Assembly (NCBI RefSeq): GCF_006210265.1
Contig: NZ_VCNC01000001.1
Coordinates: forward strand, 940,843 to 1,004,842
DNA: 64,000 bases
Reading direction: 5' to 3'
From: Desulfovibrio sp. UCD-KL4C
Lineage (GTDB): Bacteria; Desulfobacterota; Desulfovibrionia; Desulfovibrionales; Desulfovibrionaceae
Both the position numbers and the translations under genes were made by a program. Below are positions 17,464 to 26,543 of this stretch, one piece after another. Position 1 is the first letter of the stretch; the number at the start of each line of letters is the position of its first letter. Below the pieces are notes generated by a model. That model was not told the origin of the DNA, searched no databases, and saw only the letters and a list, made by a program, of their open reading frames with translations.

Positions 17464-18911
17464 TTGGCTGCTCCCTCTTTTTTAACGGGACGGATGGTTT
17501 TTAAAATGCTCGTAAGAAGTGAAAAAAAGAGCCATCCGCAAAAAACACTCATGCCTATGATCATGATATATAGACCGCTTTGGTCGAGTGTTGCGGTTAT
17601 ATTACGTGAAATATCGGCTCCGGCTTTTCGGAGTTCTTCCGGTAGAGAAAGAATCCTGTTGAAAATTACAGAAATTACCAGAAGGGAAATTAATCCTTTT
17701 ATTCGGTATGGCTCGATAAATCTGATAGCTTTGCCACCCAAATGAATTCCGGTCATTGAACCGAGAACCAGACCTATCATGCAGTAGATGTTTATAAATC
17801 CTTTAAGCCCAAAAGCTCCTATTGTAAGTACGCCGGACGAAGCTGCCAAACGAACAAGGTCTGTACCAGCCACCATTGCAGCAACGCATCCGAAACCTCT
17901 GGTCAGAATTGTAAAGCTTAAAATTATTCCTCCTGAACCAGTCAGAGCCATAAAGAACCCTCCGGCTATTGCAATAAGAAGTGCTGGAATTACAGGTATT
18001 TTAGAATAAGGTTGTTTGTCATCTAAGTCTGCAATTTTTTTATCAGTTTCTTTTGGCTCCATGTCTGTTGATGCAAGATTAAGTTCATCTGTTTCATCTT
18101 TTACTGTTCCCGGGAATTTTAGATATGGAGGAAATTTCATGGTCCTGATTGTTCGCGCTATTTCCCACGGTTCTTCATCCGGAAAAGAAATCAGTCCAGA
18201 TTTATCTTGTTTATCGTCTGCTGAGTCACCATTCTCTGTTGCCGGGTTTGCCGCAAAAACGCCATCTTCTGTTGTGACCTGTTTGGTTTCTTCTTTTGCA
18301 GAGTCCATTTGTACTCCGCCGTTTTTATCCTTTTCCGCATTTTCTTTGCGCAGCAGAGCAAGTGCATATTTATGTGATGCTTCTCGAAAGTCAGGGACAA
18401 TAATAAATGAATATATGATGAGCCAAAGGATGATCATTGAAGAAATAAAAACATTACTACCTGCCGGATCAGCAATGAATACACTTGAAGATAGTTTGAA
18501 TCCGGCAATTCCACCCAGTGTTGTTCCAACTGCTAAAATTGCAGCAAAAGGATAGTTGATACGCTTATTGAATCCCATTCGAACAGCTTCTATTGTACTG
18601 AAAAGGAAAAGTCTGAACATTTCCGAACCAACCGCGTATATGCCGGATATTCCTGCGCTCATAAGAGCTGGAACAACTATTAATCCTCCTCCAGCTCCTA
18701 TTGATGAACTTAGCATTCCTGCCACTAAGCCAAGTGCTGCAGATATCAAAAATCCCGGACCTTCTCCGTTAGGAAGAATGTAAGGATTATTTGTGTTGCC
18801 GATGATAGCAGGCACTTTAAGTATCTCTCCACAGTTCCCGAAAATAGGGACCAATGAAGCTAGAAGAGTAAAGCCTAATATAAATAGATGCTTATTTGAA
18901 ATGTTCTTCAT
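17460..18911 (-). CDS. TauE/SafE (TSUP) family sulfite/anion exporter with cytoplasmic insert
   Basis: Two TSUP halves are visible. The N-terminal half has GLVAGMLSSSIGAGGGLIVVPALMSAG (about 60-86) and the C-terminal half has GGFFMALTGSGGIILSF (about 315). Between them lies an acidic hydrophilic insert of about 115 residues (about 190-300), much longer than in typical 250-300-residue members; total length is 483. TSUP carriers export sulfite, sulfoacetate or other organosulfur anions, so a sulfur-metabolism role is likely here. It is the first gene of the minus-strand group that ends with hypF. Confidence 0.8.
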   Translation of the reverse strand: MKNISNKHLFILGFTLLASLVPIFGNCGEILKVPAIIGNTNNPYILPNGEGPGFLISAALGLVAGMLSSSIGAGGGLIVVPALMSAGISGIYAVGSEMFRLFLFSTIEAVRMGFNKRINYPFAAILAVGTTLGGIAGFKLSSSVFIADPAGSNVFISSMIILWLIIYSFIIVPDFREASHKYALALLRKENAEKDKNGGVQMDSAKEETKQVTTEDGVFAANPATENGDSADDKQDKSGLISFPDEEPWEIARTIRTMKFPPYLKFPGTVKDETDELNLASTDMEPKETDKKIADLDDKQPYSKIPVIPALLIAIAGGFFMALTGSGGIILSFTILTRGFGCVAAMVAGTDLVRLAASSGVLTIGAFGLKGFINIYCMIGLVLGSMTGIHLGGKAIRFIEPYRIKGLISLLVISVIFNRILSLPEELRKAGADISRNITATLDQSGLYIMIIGMSVFCGWLFFSLLTSILKTIRPVKKEGAAK

Positions 18912-19097
18912 AAGAGTCCTGCCTAATCTATTAAATAATTATGATAACTATAAGAATAAAATAACTTTTTATCAACTGAATATAAAATTTGATTTGTATA
19001 TAGCTAAAAACTTGCACCGTATGTTCTTAGATAGTAGTTGAATTGGTCCGAAATATTATAAGAAATTGATTTTTATATATTATAAAATGAGGTTCTC

Positions 19098-20588
19098 ATG
19101 ACTAATAAGATTGTTTCCATGCATAATGTTGCTATTAGCCTTGAGCAGGGTCCAATCCTGCAATCAATTGATTGGGATATTAAAAAAGGAGAGCATTGGG
19201 CTGTGCTTGGTCCTAATGGAGCAGGGAAAACAACTTTATTTAGAGTTCTTGCCGGAGCTGTTTGGCCTGATGACGATACAACCCGTGAATATTATTTTGA
19301 CGGCAAAAAAACGCATAGTCCGATTGAAGCTCAAGAGCGTATATATATTGTTTCACCGGAACAGCAGGATAGTTTTTTGAAAATGGGGTGGGACGTTAGC
19401 GGAGAAGAAGCTGTTCTTGCCGGAAAAGACAATACTCATTTTCTTTATAGACTTGCAGACGAGTGGGAATATGATGAAGCGCGAGCTTTGATGAAGACTC
19501 TCGGCATTGAGGATCTTGCTAAAAGAAGTATAGTTGCAATGTCTCGCGGTGAGGGAAGAAAAATTCTTATCGCCCGTGCGCTTATAGCGCGCGCTGAAGT
19601 CATTATTCTTGATGAATTTTTAGAAGGAATAGATCAGAAATCCCGTGCTCAGTTGGTAGAGGTTATCGATGCCGCCGTTGCTGCCGGAGTTACAATTGTT
19701 TGTTCCGCCCATAGAAATGAAGAGCTTCCTGCATGTATAAATAAAACACTTTATATTGCAGAAGGTAAAATTGATCACTGCGAAGATGGGAAGGGTAATG
19801 GTATATCCTGTTTTATTGAAGCTGTGCAGAATCGTATTCCGCCGACCGTAAACCGGATTGAACCTGGTAAGACTCTTTTTAAACTAAGCGATGCAAGGGT
19901 TGTTTTCCTCGGAAAAACCGTTTTGCATAATGTTAACTGGGTAATGAGCGGCGGACAAAATTGGGCTGTTCTTGGTAATAACGGAGCTGGAAAATCTACT
20001 CTTATAAGACTGCTTTACGGTGACGCAGCGGCGTATGCGGCTGAGGAGCAAATGCAGCGATTGCCTGAAAAAGGGGATAATTTAAGTTCTGTCCGCGGCC
20101 GTATGGGGATGGTTTCTGCCTCGCTTCAAGCTTCTTTTGGTGAAGCTGTCGGGCGGCCTATCCGTATTTTGGATCTGGTTATTTCAGGGTTTTATTCATC
20201 CGCAGGAATTTATGATGAAATAACAGATGAATTGCGTGCAAAAGCTTATGATTGGCTGAAGTTTTTCGGTATAGAAAAACTGGCTGAGCGTACTACATTG
20301 CAGCTATCTTACGGACAATTACGAAAAGCCTTTATAGCGCGCGCTCTTATGTCTGAGCCGGATGTATTGCTGCTTGATGAGCCTTTAGCCGGAGTAGATG
20401 CCGGTTCTCGCAAAGAAATATCTGATTTGCTGGAATCATTAGCCGCGGCAGGAGTCGCGATGGTTTATGTTACACATCATAAAGAAGAGCTGATCCCCTC
20501 TATTTCGCATGTTTTGGAAATTACTGATGGGCAAATTTCTTTCAGTGGTGAAAAAGACAAATATTTTGCAAAGCAGAATGTGTTGTAA
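19098..20588 (+). CDS. Tandem ABC ATPase, ModF-like
   Basis: The 496-residue soluble protein carries two complete nucleotide-binding domains: Walker A GPNGAGKTT (about residue 40) and GNNGAGKST (about 297), and Walker B ILDEFLEGID and LLLDEPLAGVD. The ABC signatures are MSRGEGRK (divergent) and LSYGQLRK. The layout resembles ModF, the double ATPase associated with molybdate transport in proteobacteria, but no permease gene is adjacent, so the substrate is uncertain. It is a single gene with its own terminator. Confidence 0.75.
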   Translation: MTNKIVSMHNVAISLEQGPILQSIDWDIKKGEHWAVLGPNGAGKTTLFRVLAGAVWPDDDTTREYYFDGKKTHSPIEAQERIYIVSPEQQDSFLKMGWDVSGEEAVLAGKDNTHFLYRLADEWEYDEARALMKTLGIEDLAKRSIVAMSRGEGRKILIARALIARAEVIILDEFLEGIDQKSRAQLVEVIDAAVAAGVTIVCSAHRNEELPACINKTLYIAEGKIDHCEDGKGNGISCFIEAVQNRIPPTVNRIEPGKTLFKLSDARVVFLGKTVLHNVNWVMSGGQNWAVLGNNGAGKSTLIRLLYGDAAAYAAEEQMQRLPEKGDNLSSVRGRMGMVSASLQASFGEAVGRPIRILDLVISGFYSSAGIYDEITDELRAKAYDWLKFFGIEKLAERTTLQLSYGQLRKAFIARALMSEPDVLLLDEPLAGVDAGSRKEISDLLESLAAAGVAMVYVTHHKEELIPSISHVLEITDGQISFSGEKDKYFAKQNVL

Positions 20589-20630
20589 AACAGGTATTGC
20601 CGATAATTCGCTAATTTTTTAATAAAATAA

Positions 20631-20671
20631 AAAGCGGGAGGATCTTATTTAAGATATCCTCCCGCTTTTTA
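20631..20671. terminator. Bidirectional terminator between convergent genes
   Basis: A long stem (GCGGGAGGAT with ATCCTCCCGC, extended by CTT/AAG) is flanked by A-runs and T-runs. It can serve both the ABC gene (plus) and the lipoprotein gene (minus). Confidence 0.9.
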
Positions 20672-20693
20672 TTTGAAATATTGTTAGCAGATT

Positions 20694-20960
20694 TTATTTA
20701 CTTATCCATCCGCGAGACGACATACAATCTTTGTATGTTCTGTTTTCCTTAAGATATTCTTTGTGCTCTTGTTCGTATGTTTTAAGAAATCTAAGATCAT
20801 TTCCAGGAGCTGCCCCTGTAGCCTTTTTAGCTCTAGCTGTGCATTCTGCACGGTCTTTTACGTATTGATCCCTCTGATCAATAGATGGATCTAAACTTGG
20901 ATTTTGGTATGTAGTACATCCTGTAAAAAGAAGAAGCAGTACCAATATAAATGCGCGCAT
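20694..20960 (-). CDS. Small predicted lipoprotein
   Basis: The 88-residue protein begins with a short basic start, a hydrophobic stretch and the lipobox FTGC, giving a lipidated Cys at about position 15. The mature part is charged and has two more cysteines (AECTARA, DCMSSRGW) that could form a disulfide. No domain is recognised. It starts 12 bases after cysQ ends and is probably co-transcribed with it. Confidence 0.7.
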   Translation of the reverse strand: MRAFILVLLLLFTGCTTYQNPSLDPSIDQRDQYVKDRAECTARAKKATGAAPGNDLRFLKTYEQEHKEYLKENRTYKDCMSSRGWISK

Positions 20961-20972
20961 AAGTTATCCTTC

Positions 20973-21728
20973 TCAGGCTGTTACAAAAAAACCGTTGTTT
21001 CGTAGATTTTCTTTATTGTAGGGGAAAATTTTGCCGTCGAGTCCAAGCATTGACCCTCCGGCTGATTCAACAATAGCCTGACCTGCAGCAGTATCCCATT
21101 CCATAGTGGGGTTGAATCTGGGATAAAGATGGGCTTTACCTTCAGCAACAAGGCAAAATTTTATAGCACTTCCGGCTGGAGTCATTTTTGCAACTTTTTT
21201 TGTGCTGAGATATTCTTCCAGTTCTGGAGAGGGGTGTGATCTGCTGCCGACAACTATAAGTCCTTCATTTTCATCCGCTGGTTTGGTGTGTATCTGTTCT
21301 GGGGTTTTACCATTCCTACTTACAAACGCTCCGGTTTCAATGCTGCCTGTGTACAAGCTGTCATTGGTAGGTGCGTAGACAACTCCAAGTACAGGGCGGT
21401 TATCACGCATTAATGCGATGCAGACGCAGAATTCTCCATTGTCCTTGATAAATTCTTTTGTTCCATCCAGAGGATCAACCAGAAAGAATTCTTTCCAAGT
21501 TTTTCGTTTTGAAAAAGGAATATCAGATCCTTCTTCGGATAAAACAGGTATCTCTGGATAAAGATTAGCAAGAGTCTCCATAATAACCTTGTTAGAAGAC
21601 AAATCCGCTTCAGTAACAGGTGAGTCATCTTTCTTATTGCTGATTTGAAAACCGTTGCTTCGTACTTTCATTATAGCTTTGCCAGCTTCACGAGAAATTT
21701 TAGAGAGATTAATTATCATGTTTTTCAT
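20973..21728 (-). CDS. cysQ: 3'(2'),5'-bisphosphate nucleotidase CysQ
   Basis: The 251-residue protein has the inositol-monophosphatase-like metal motifs LSEEGSD (about residue 65), DPLDGTKEF (about 85) and WDTAAGQAIVES (about 213). The family hydrolyses 3'-phosphoadenosine 5'-phosphate to AMP and protects enzymes of sulfur assimilation from this product. It is encoded with the small lipoprotein downstream. Two start ATGs (21728, 21719) are possible. Confidence 0.9.
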   Translation of the reverse strand: MKNMIINLSKISREAGKAIMKVRSNGFQISNKKDDSPVTEADLSSNKVIMETLANLYPEIPVLSEEGSDIPFSKRKTWKEFFLVDPLDGTKEFIKDNGEFCVCIALMRDNRPVLGVVYAPTNDSLYTGSIETGAFVSRNGKTPEQIHTKPADENEGLIVVGSRSHPSPELEEYLSTKKVAKMTPAGSAIKFCLVAEGKAHLYPRFNPTMEWDTAAGQAIVESAGGSMLGLDGKIFPYNKENLRNNGFFVTA

Positions 21729-22024
21729 GTGTTCATTTAGTATCAGTCTTTTTTCTTTGTGTCACCAAATCTTGCGGTCAGTTTGTGGTAAGTTTTTACA
21801 TCTTTTTCATTGCTGGTAAATTACAACATATCAAAATTAAAGTAATTTGTTTTGGTAATCTTGCAATATATTATGCAAGTAGTGTGTATGTAGAGGTGGA
21901 AAAAAGTATTGCTGCAAAAGACGTTGCTATGTAATTTTCGGTGAAAAGTGGGTTGATCAAAGTATAAGCCTATAAATGAAGATGTTATTAAAATATTTTC
22001 TCTAATAACAGGTGGGTGAAAAAA

Positions 22025-22870
22025 ATGAGCCTTGAAAAAGAAATTTTAGAAAGATTGCAGGGGAAGTTTATTGAAAAAGAATTTTCACCGGATCTTAAAG
22101 TGAAAATTACTCCTTTGACTGTTTCGAGATCTACTTCCAATGAGCTTGGATTAGATCAGAATTTTGTTGAGCGGGTTGTCTTTAAACAAGGTGCAATTCC
22201 AGAGAGATACTCTCGAAACATGACAACTTTCAGTCAGAGTGATCAGAAAATCATTTTTGAATCAAAGGTTGCAGTTGTTGGTCTTGGCGGCCTTGGCGGT
22301 CATTTGTTGGAAGCTTTAGCCAGAGCCGGGGTTGGTCATATTATTGCGTGTGACGGAGATGTTTTTGAACCATCAAATTTAAACAGACAACTTTTAGCGA
22401 ATGACGGCACACTTGGACAGTCTAAAGCTGATGCTGCTTATGATATGATTCGGATTGTCAATCCTGCTGTTTTTTTAGATGTAAAGGATGAATTTCTTGA
22501 AGGTTCTCAGTTTGAAAACTTTATCAAAGGATGTGATGTGGTTGTGGATTGTTTAGGTGGCTTAGAACATCGAGCTCAGCTTAAAGATAGTGCTGCTAAA
22601 CTTGGAATTCCTCTTGTTACTGCAAGTGTCGCAGGGTGGGCGGGAATTGTTTCAACTGTTTATCCTGGTGATAACTCTCCTGCAGATTTCTTTGGTGATA
22701 AGAATGGCCTTGAAGAAGTTGTCGGAACACCTGTCTCTGCAATTTTAACTGCGGTAGGGGTTCAGAGTGCTGAAGTTTTAAAAATATTAAGTGGTAAAGG
22801 TGCAGGCCTAGTTGGTAAGGCTTTTATGTTCGATTTGTCAGGGTTATATTTTGATATTGTAACACTTTGA
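22025..22870 (+). CDS. HesA/MoeB/ThiF-family adenylyltransferase (E1-like)
   Basis: After an N-terminal extension of about 70 residues comes the E1-type Rossmann core: VVGLGGLGGHLLEALARAGVG, CDGDVFEPSNLNRQL, GQSKADAA and VVDCLGGLEHR. Such enzymes adenylate the C-terminus of ubiquitin-like sulfur carriers (MoaD, ThiS) or modify small molecules. I see no zinc-binding CxxC pairs. The start is uncertain: ATG 22025 has AGGTGG nearby, while GTG 22016 is 3 codons upstream. No sulfur-carrier gene is adjacent, so the partner is unknown. Confidence 0.8.
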   Translation: MSLEKEILERLQGKFIEKEFSPDLKVKITPLTVSRSTSNELGLDQNFVERVVFKQGAIPERYSRNMTTFSQSDQKIIFESKVAVVGLGGLGGHLLEALARAGVGHIIACDGDVFEPSNLNRQLLANDGTLGQSKADAAYDMIRIVNPAVFLDVKDEFLEGSQFENFIKGCDVVVDCLGGLEHRAQLKDSAAKLGIPLVTASVAGWAGIVSTVYPGDNSPADFFGDKNGLEEVVGTPVSAILTAVGVQSAEVLKILSGKGAGLVGKAFMFDLSGLYFDIVTL

Positions 22871-23397
22871 TTTCACGAAAGATCATTTTGTCGGAAGACT
22901 TTAATGTTTAAAATTTGCTTTCTTCATTTCTCCAACTTTCCGTCCATATTTATATTTTCAGTGTTCCTCTAAATTATTCCTTGAGTAGTTTTTTTTATTT
23001 AAACAAGAATTAATTTTAATTTTGCTCTGTTAGATATAGAATTATCTAAATAGAGTGTGGATGTATGCAAAATATAAAATTATACAATTACATATATTGT
23101 TAAATATACATTTTGTATATTTATATGATCTTATATTGTATTTTTTTATTTAATCCATTTTTTTTAAAAAAAGTTGTATTAATTTTTAGTGTAACTATTT
23201 GTAAAAGTGTAGTTTTAAGTTTAACTATCTACGTAAAATTTTAACAAAAAATTTTTAATAATATAAAATTGGCTCATGGTTCGCAAATAGCCGAATCTAT
23301 TAGAAAATATGTAAAAAATAGTAGACATAATAGCGTGTCAAATATAGATCCTTGTCCATATTAAACATAATGTTTCATAAAAATACATGGAGACCAT
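22871..23397. other. Very AT-rich intergenic region
   Basis: About 530 bases with long A/T runs and no usable open frame. I see no terminator with a convincing T-tract stem, no repeats above background and no RNA gene. It separates the ThiF-like gene from a small orphan gene. Confidence 0.5.
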
Positions 23398-23631
23398 ATG
23401 GACAATAAACTTGAAAAAATTGTTACTGAGTTAAATTATATATCAGCAGCGCTGGATTTTATTGGAGAAGTCATAGAATGTTCTGAGTCAGAAGGGATTA
23501 GAATTAATAAAGAAGGTGTTTCTTATATTGTTAAGATTCTAAGTCAACGTTCTTCTAGAGTTTCTGATCTTTGTTGGAATTTTCAGTCCGAGAGTAAAAT
23601 TGTCTTTGCAAGGGATAACATTGAATCATAA
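23398..23631 (+). CDS. Small hypothetical protein
   Basis: The 77-residue product is not recognised. It is soluble and mostly helical with mixed charge (LEKIVTELNYISAALDFIGEVIE). It has a proper ATG preceded by GGAG at 7 bases, and its codon use resembles neighbouring genes, so I think it is real. It lies upstream of the REC-PP2C phosphatase after a very AT-rich stretch and could be a small partner of it, but this is only a positional guess. Confidence 0.55.
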   Translation: MDNKLEKIVTELNYISAALDFIGEVIECSESEGIRINKEGVSYIVKILSQRSSRVSDLCWNFQSESKIVFARDNIES

Positions 23632-23803
23632 AGTTGCTGTTTATTATACTGTAGAATTCTCGAGTAGTATGGTACAAGGTTTGTTATCTGAAATGCTTTA
23701 CTAAGCATGCGCATAATTTTAATATAATCTTATGGTACATCGCTTTTTTATAATTAACTATTAGTAAATTTGTTTGAGTTGTAACTGCTTCGGAGGTAAA
23801 CTG

Positions 23804-24997
23804 GTGAGCATTAAAGCACAAAATGGTATTATAGATGAAGAATCTCCTCTTATATTGGTTGTGGATGATTCCATAACTATGAGAAACTTCCTTACGAGAG
23901 TTCTTGGAGATAATTACCAGGTGGTGACTGCTTCTGACGGACTTGAGTGTATTGATAAGTATAAAGAAATCAGTCCAAGTGTCATTTTGCTTGATTTGCT
24001 TATGCCTGTAATGGACGGATTTGATGTAATTGATAAAATCCGTAATGAGCTTGCCGATCCTGAAGTGATTATCATTGTTCTCACTGGGCAGGATGAGCAG
24101 GAAATTAAAGCAAAAGCTCTTAATGCCGGCGCTAACGATTATTTAACCAAACCTTTTCACGTCGTTGAACTTAAAGCGCGTGTCGGCGTTGCAATCCGGC
24201 AGGTTATGCTTACACGCCAATTGCAGTCAGCAAATTCCAAATTGCAAAAAGCATATGATATTATTGACGATGAAGTACGTTTAGTCGCCAGACTTCAAGA
24301 TAAGCTTTTGCCGACAAAAGTTCCGGTTATCGAGGGATTAGATATTAAAAGTTTATATAGACCTTCTGGGCGGGCTAGTGGTGATTATTTTGACGTGTTT
24401 GACCTTGAAGACGGAGTAATCCGAGTTGTTATGGCTGATGTTTCAGGACACGGGCCGCAGGCGGCTTTTATTATGGCGATTGTCAGAACTTTGTTTAAAG
24501 CTGACGGAGCTGAAGCGCATGATCTTTCAAATAGTCTGTTTCAGATTAATACCCACTTGGTGGACCTGATTGGTGAGGATAGTTATTTTGTTACGCTTTT
24601 TGCTGCAGATATAGATTTTAATACAGGGGTTATGAAGTATCTAAGTGCTGGGCATTGTCCTGCACTTATTCTGCAGGACGGGGTGATGGGAGAATCGCTA
24701 AGAGCCCATGTTCCGCCTTTAGGGTTTTTCTCTGTAGACAGCACTCTTGATGAACGACATTTTAATACGTCACTAGAGTTATTTCTTTTTACAGACGGGT
24801 GTTATGAATGGCGTATGGGGAATGACTTTTTTACCCTCGAAGCATTTATGGATATAGCTGGTAGGTTAATGCGTAATGATAGTTTAGACCTTGATGCTCT
24901 TGAGGATATGCTGGAAAAAGAAACTGGATTTCGGCCAGTTTTTGATGATGATGTTACCGCTCTTTCTCTCAGCTGGAAAAAGGATGCGGCAAATTAA
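23804..24997 (+). CDS. Response regulator with PP2C (SpoIIE/RsbU-type) phosphatase output
   Basis: Residues 15-130 form a receiver (VVDDS, LLDLLMPVMDG, LTGQDE, TKPF). After a coiled-coil linker (about 130-170) comes a SpoIIE-type serine phosphatase with GRASGDYFDVF, MADVSGHGPQAAF, LSAGHCPALIL, LFTDGCYEW and DDDVTALSLS. All metal-binding acidic positions appear present. Such proteins dephosphorylate anti-sigma-factor antagonists in partner-switching pathways. The start is GTG 23804 with GGAGG 7 bases upstream; the longer TTG start at 23774 has no ribosome site. Confidence 0.9.
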   Translation: MSIKAQNGIIDEESPLILVVDDSITMRNFLTRVLGDNYQVVTASDGLECIDKYKEISPSVILLDLLMPVMDGFDVIDKIRNELADPEVIIIVLTGQDEQEIKAKALNAGANDYLTKPFHVVELKARVGVAIRQVMLTRQLQSANSKLQKAYDIIDDEVRLVARLQDKLLPTKVPVIEGLDIKSLYRPSGRASGDYFDVFDLEDGVIRVVMADVSGHGPQAAFIMAIVRTLFKADGAEAHDLSNSLFQINTHLVDLIGEDSYFVTLFAADIDFNTGVMKYLSAGHCPALILQDGVMGESLRAHVPPLGFFSVDSTLDERHFNTSLELFLFTDGCYEWRMGNDFFTLEAFMDIAGRLMRNDSLDLDALEDMLEKETGFRPVFDDDVTALSLSWKKDAAN

Positions 24998-25002
24998 GTA
25001 TT

Positions 25003-25140
25003 CTATTTTTTCTTTGATGACAGAAGTCTGAGTATGTCTTTTTTATGGAAAAACATAATAAAACCAAGCGTAATTACAAGAATTATCACTGTTGCAGGAA
25101 CAGTCCATTGTGGTGACTGTTTTTTATGAGCAAATATTAT
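25003..25140 (-). pseudogene. Possible membrane-peptide relic downstream of fliI
   Basis: On the minus strand, about 45 codons are open with one strong hydrophobic segment (WTVPATVIILVITLGFIMFF) followed by a basic end (LRLLSSKKK) and a stop at 25003. No ATG, GTG or TTG lies before the hydrophobic segment, and a stop lies just upstream, so this may be the remnant of a small membrane protein or chance. An inverted repeat ATTATACCT/AGGTATAAT (25136-25144, 25171-25179) lies next to it. Confidence 0.2.
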
Positions 25141-25214
25141 ACCTAAAGATTAGGTCCTTAGTGCTTTAAAAGGTATAATTGAGTTTGGCAGGATTTTAAA
25201 AAAAAGAGTTGTAT

Positions 25215-26543
25215 TTATTTTTTGCTTTGGCTTGCAGCATTTAATTGTACAAGCGCATCAAAACTTTCTTGAAGTGTTTGTTTTTCCGCGACCAACTGTT
25301 GCAGAAATTCGTTAATAGCCGGAACCATTTTAATTGCTGTATCAATTTCAGGGTTCGCACCGGATTGATAAGCTCCGATATTCACCATGTCTTCAACCTT
25401 CTTGAAGGTTGCAAGTTGTCTGAGAATTTTTCTGCCGGCAGTAATTACATTCTGCTCAGTGATATCACCTCTTACACGACTGACACTCTTTAATACATCG
25501 ATGCATGGATAGTGGCCCTGATCAGCAAGTTCGCGAGTTAGGACTATGTGTCCGTCAAGGATTGAACGTGTTGCATCAGCTATAGGTTCAGTAAAGTCAT
25601 CACCATCGACAAGAACAGTGTAAATGCCTGTTATTGATCCAAGCTGATTTTTCCCAGCCCTTTCCAGTAGTTTTGGGAGTTGTGCAAAAACTGACGGAGT
25701 ATAACCACCTCTGGTAGGCGGTTCTCCTGCGGCAAGCCCTACTTCACGTCCGGCCATTGCAAAACGCGTAACGGAGTCCATCATCAAAATGACATCATTT
25801 TGTTTGTCGCGAAAATATTCGGCGATTGCCGTTGCTGTGTAAGCAGCTCTCATACGTAGAAGTGGGCTTTTATCAGATGTGGCAATGACTAAAACTGAAC
25901 GCGCCATACCTTCAGGCCCTAAATCACGTTCCATAAATTCGACAACTTCTCTACCACGTTCGCCTACAAGAGCGATGACGTTAATATCTGCCACAGTGTA
26001 GCGGGCAATCATGCCTAGTAGTGTCGATTTTCCGACACCTGATCCTGCCATGATACCGACGCGCTGGCCTTTACCCAATGTGAGAAGGCTGTTTATAGCT
26101 TTTACACCTACATCAAGTGCTTCATTGATGCGCGGTCTTTCAAGAGGGTTGGGTGGATTACGGTGAAGAGGGTTAAAACTTTCCGGGATAATTGGCCCTT
26201 TGCCGTCAATCGGTTGCCCGAATGCGTCAACAGCTCTTCCCAGAAGATTCATTCCTACCGGAATATGAGGCGGGGCACTGGCATTTTTGATCAGACATCC
26301 GGGACCGATACCGTGAAGTTCACCGTATGGCATGAAGAGACATGCGCCGTCACGGAATCCGACAACTTCTGCAGGAATCGATTCAACAGAATCTTCTCCC
26401 GGTATGAGGTGGCAGACTGAGCCAAGTGGAGCCTTGATTCCTTTACCTTCTGCAATCAGGCCGACAATTTTTGTTATCTTGCCGTAAGAGCGGCAGGGAT
26501 CAATGGTCGAGAGCAGTTCAGTGCAATCTTTCATGTCAGCCAT
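25215..26543 (-). CDS. fliI: Flagellum-specific ATPase FliI
   Basis: The 442-residue protein has Walker A GIMAGSGVGKSTLLG (about residue 170), VALVGERGREV, the VILMMDSVTRFA Walker B region and the GGYTPSVFAQLP segment of flagellar/type III ATPases. It energises export of flagellar subunits through the FlhA/FlhB gate together with FliH. Its ATG overlaps the fliH stop by 8 bases (ATGGCTGA), showing translational coupling. No fliJ-like gene follows. Confidence 0.95.
   Translation of the reverse strand: MADMKDCTELLSTIDPCRSYGKITKIVGLIAEGKGIKAPLGSVCHLIPGEDSVESIPAEVVGFRDGACLFMPYGELHGIGPGCLIKNASAPPHIPVGMNLLGRAVDAFGQPIDGKGPIIPESFNPLHRNPPNPLERPRINEALDVGVKAINSLLTLGKGQRVGIMAGSGVGKSTLLGMIARYTVADINVIALVGERGREVVEFMERDLGPEGMARSVLVIATSDKSPLLRMRAAYTATAIAEYFRDKQNDVILMMDSVTRFAMAGREVGLAAGEPPTRGGYTPSVFAQLPKLLERAGKNQLGSITGIYTVLVDGDDFTEPIADATRSILDGHIVLTRELADQGHYPCIDVLKSVSRVRGDITEQNVITAGRKILRQLATFKKVEDMVNIGAYQSGANPEIDTAIKMVPAINEFLQQLVAEKQTLQESFDALVQLNAASQSKK

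Noticed and set aside
25136-25179. Inverted repeat ATTATACCT/AGGTATAAT as a terminator
   Set aside because: A 26-base loop and no T-run make it a poor terminator; it may be an operator or chance in AT-rich DNA.
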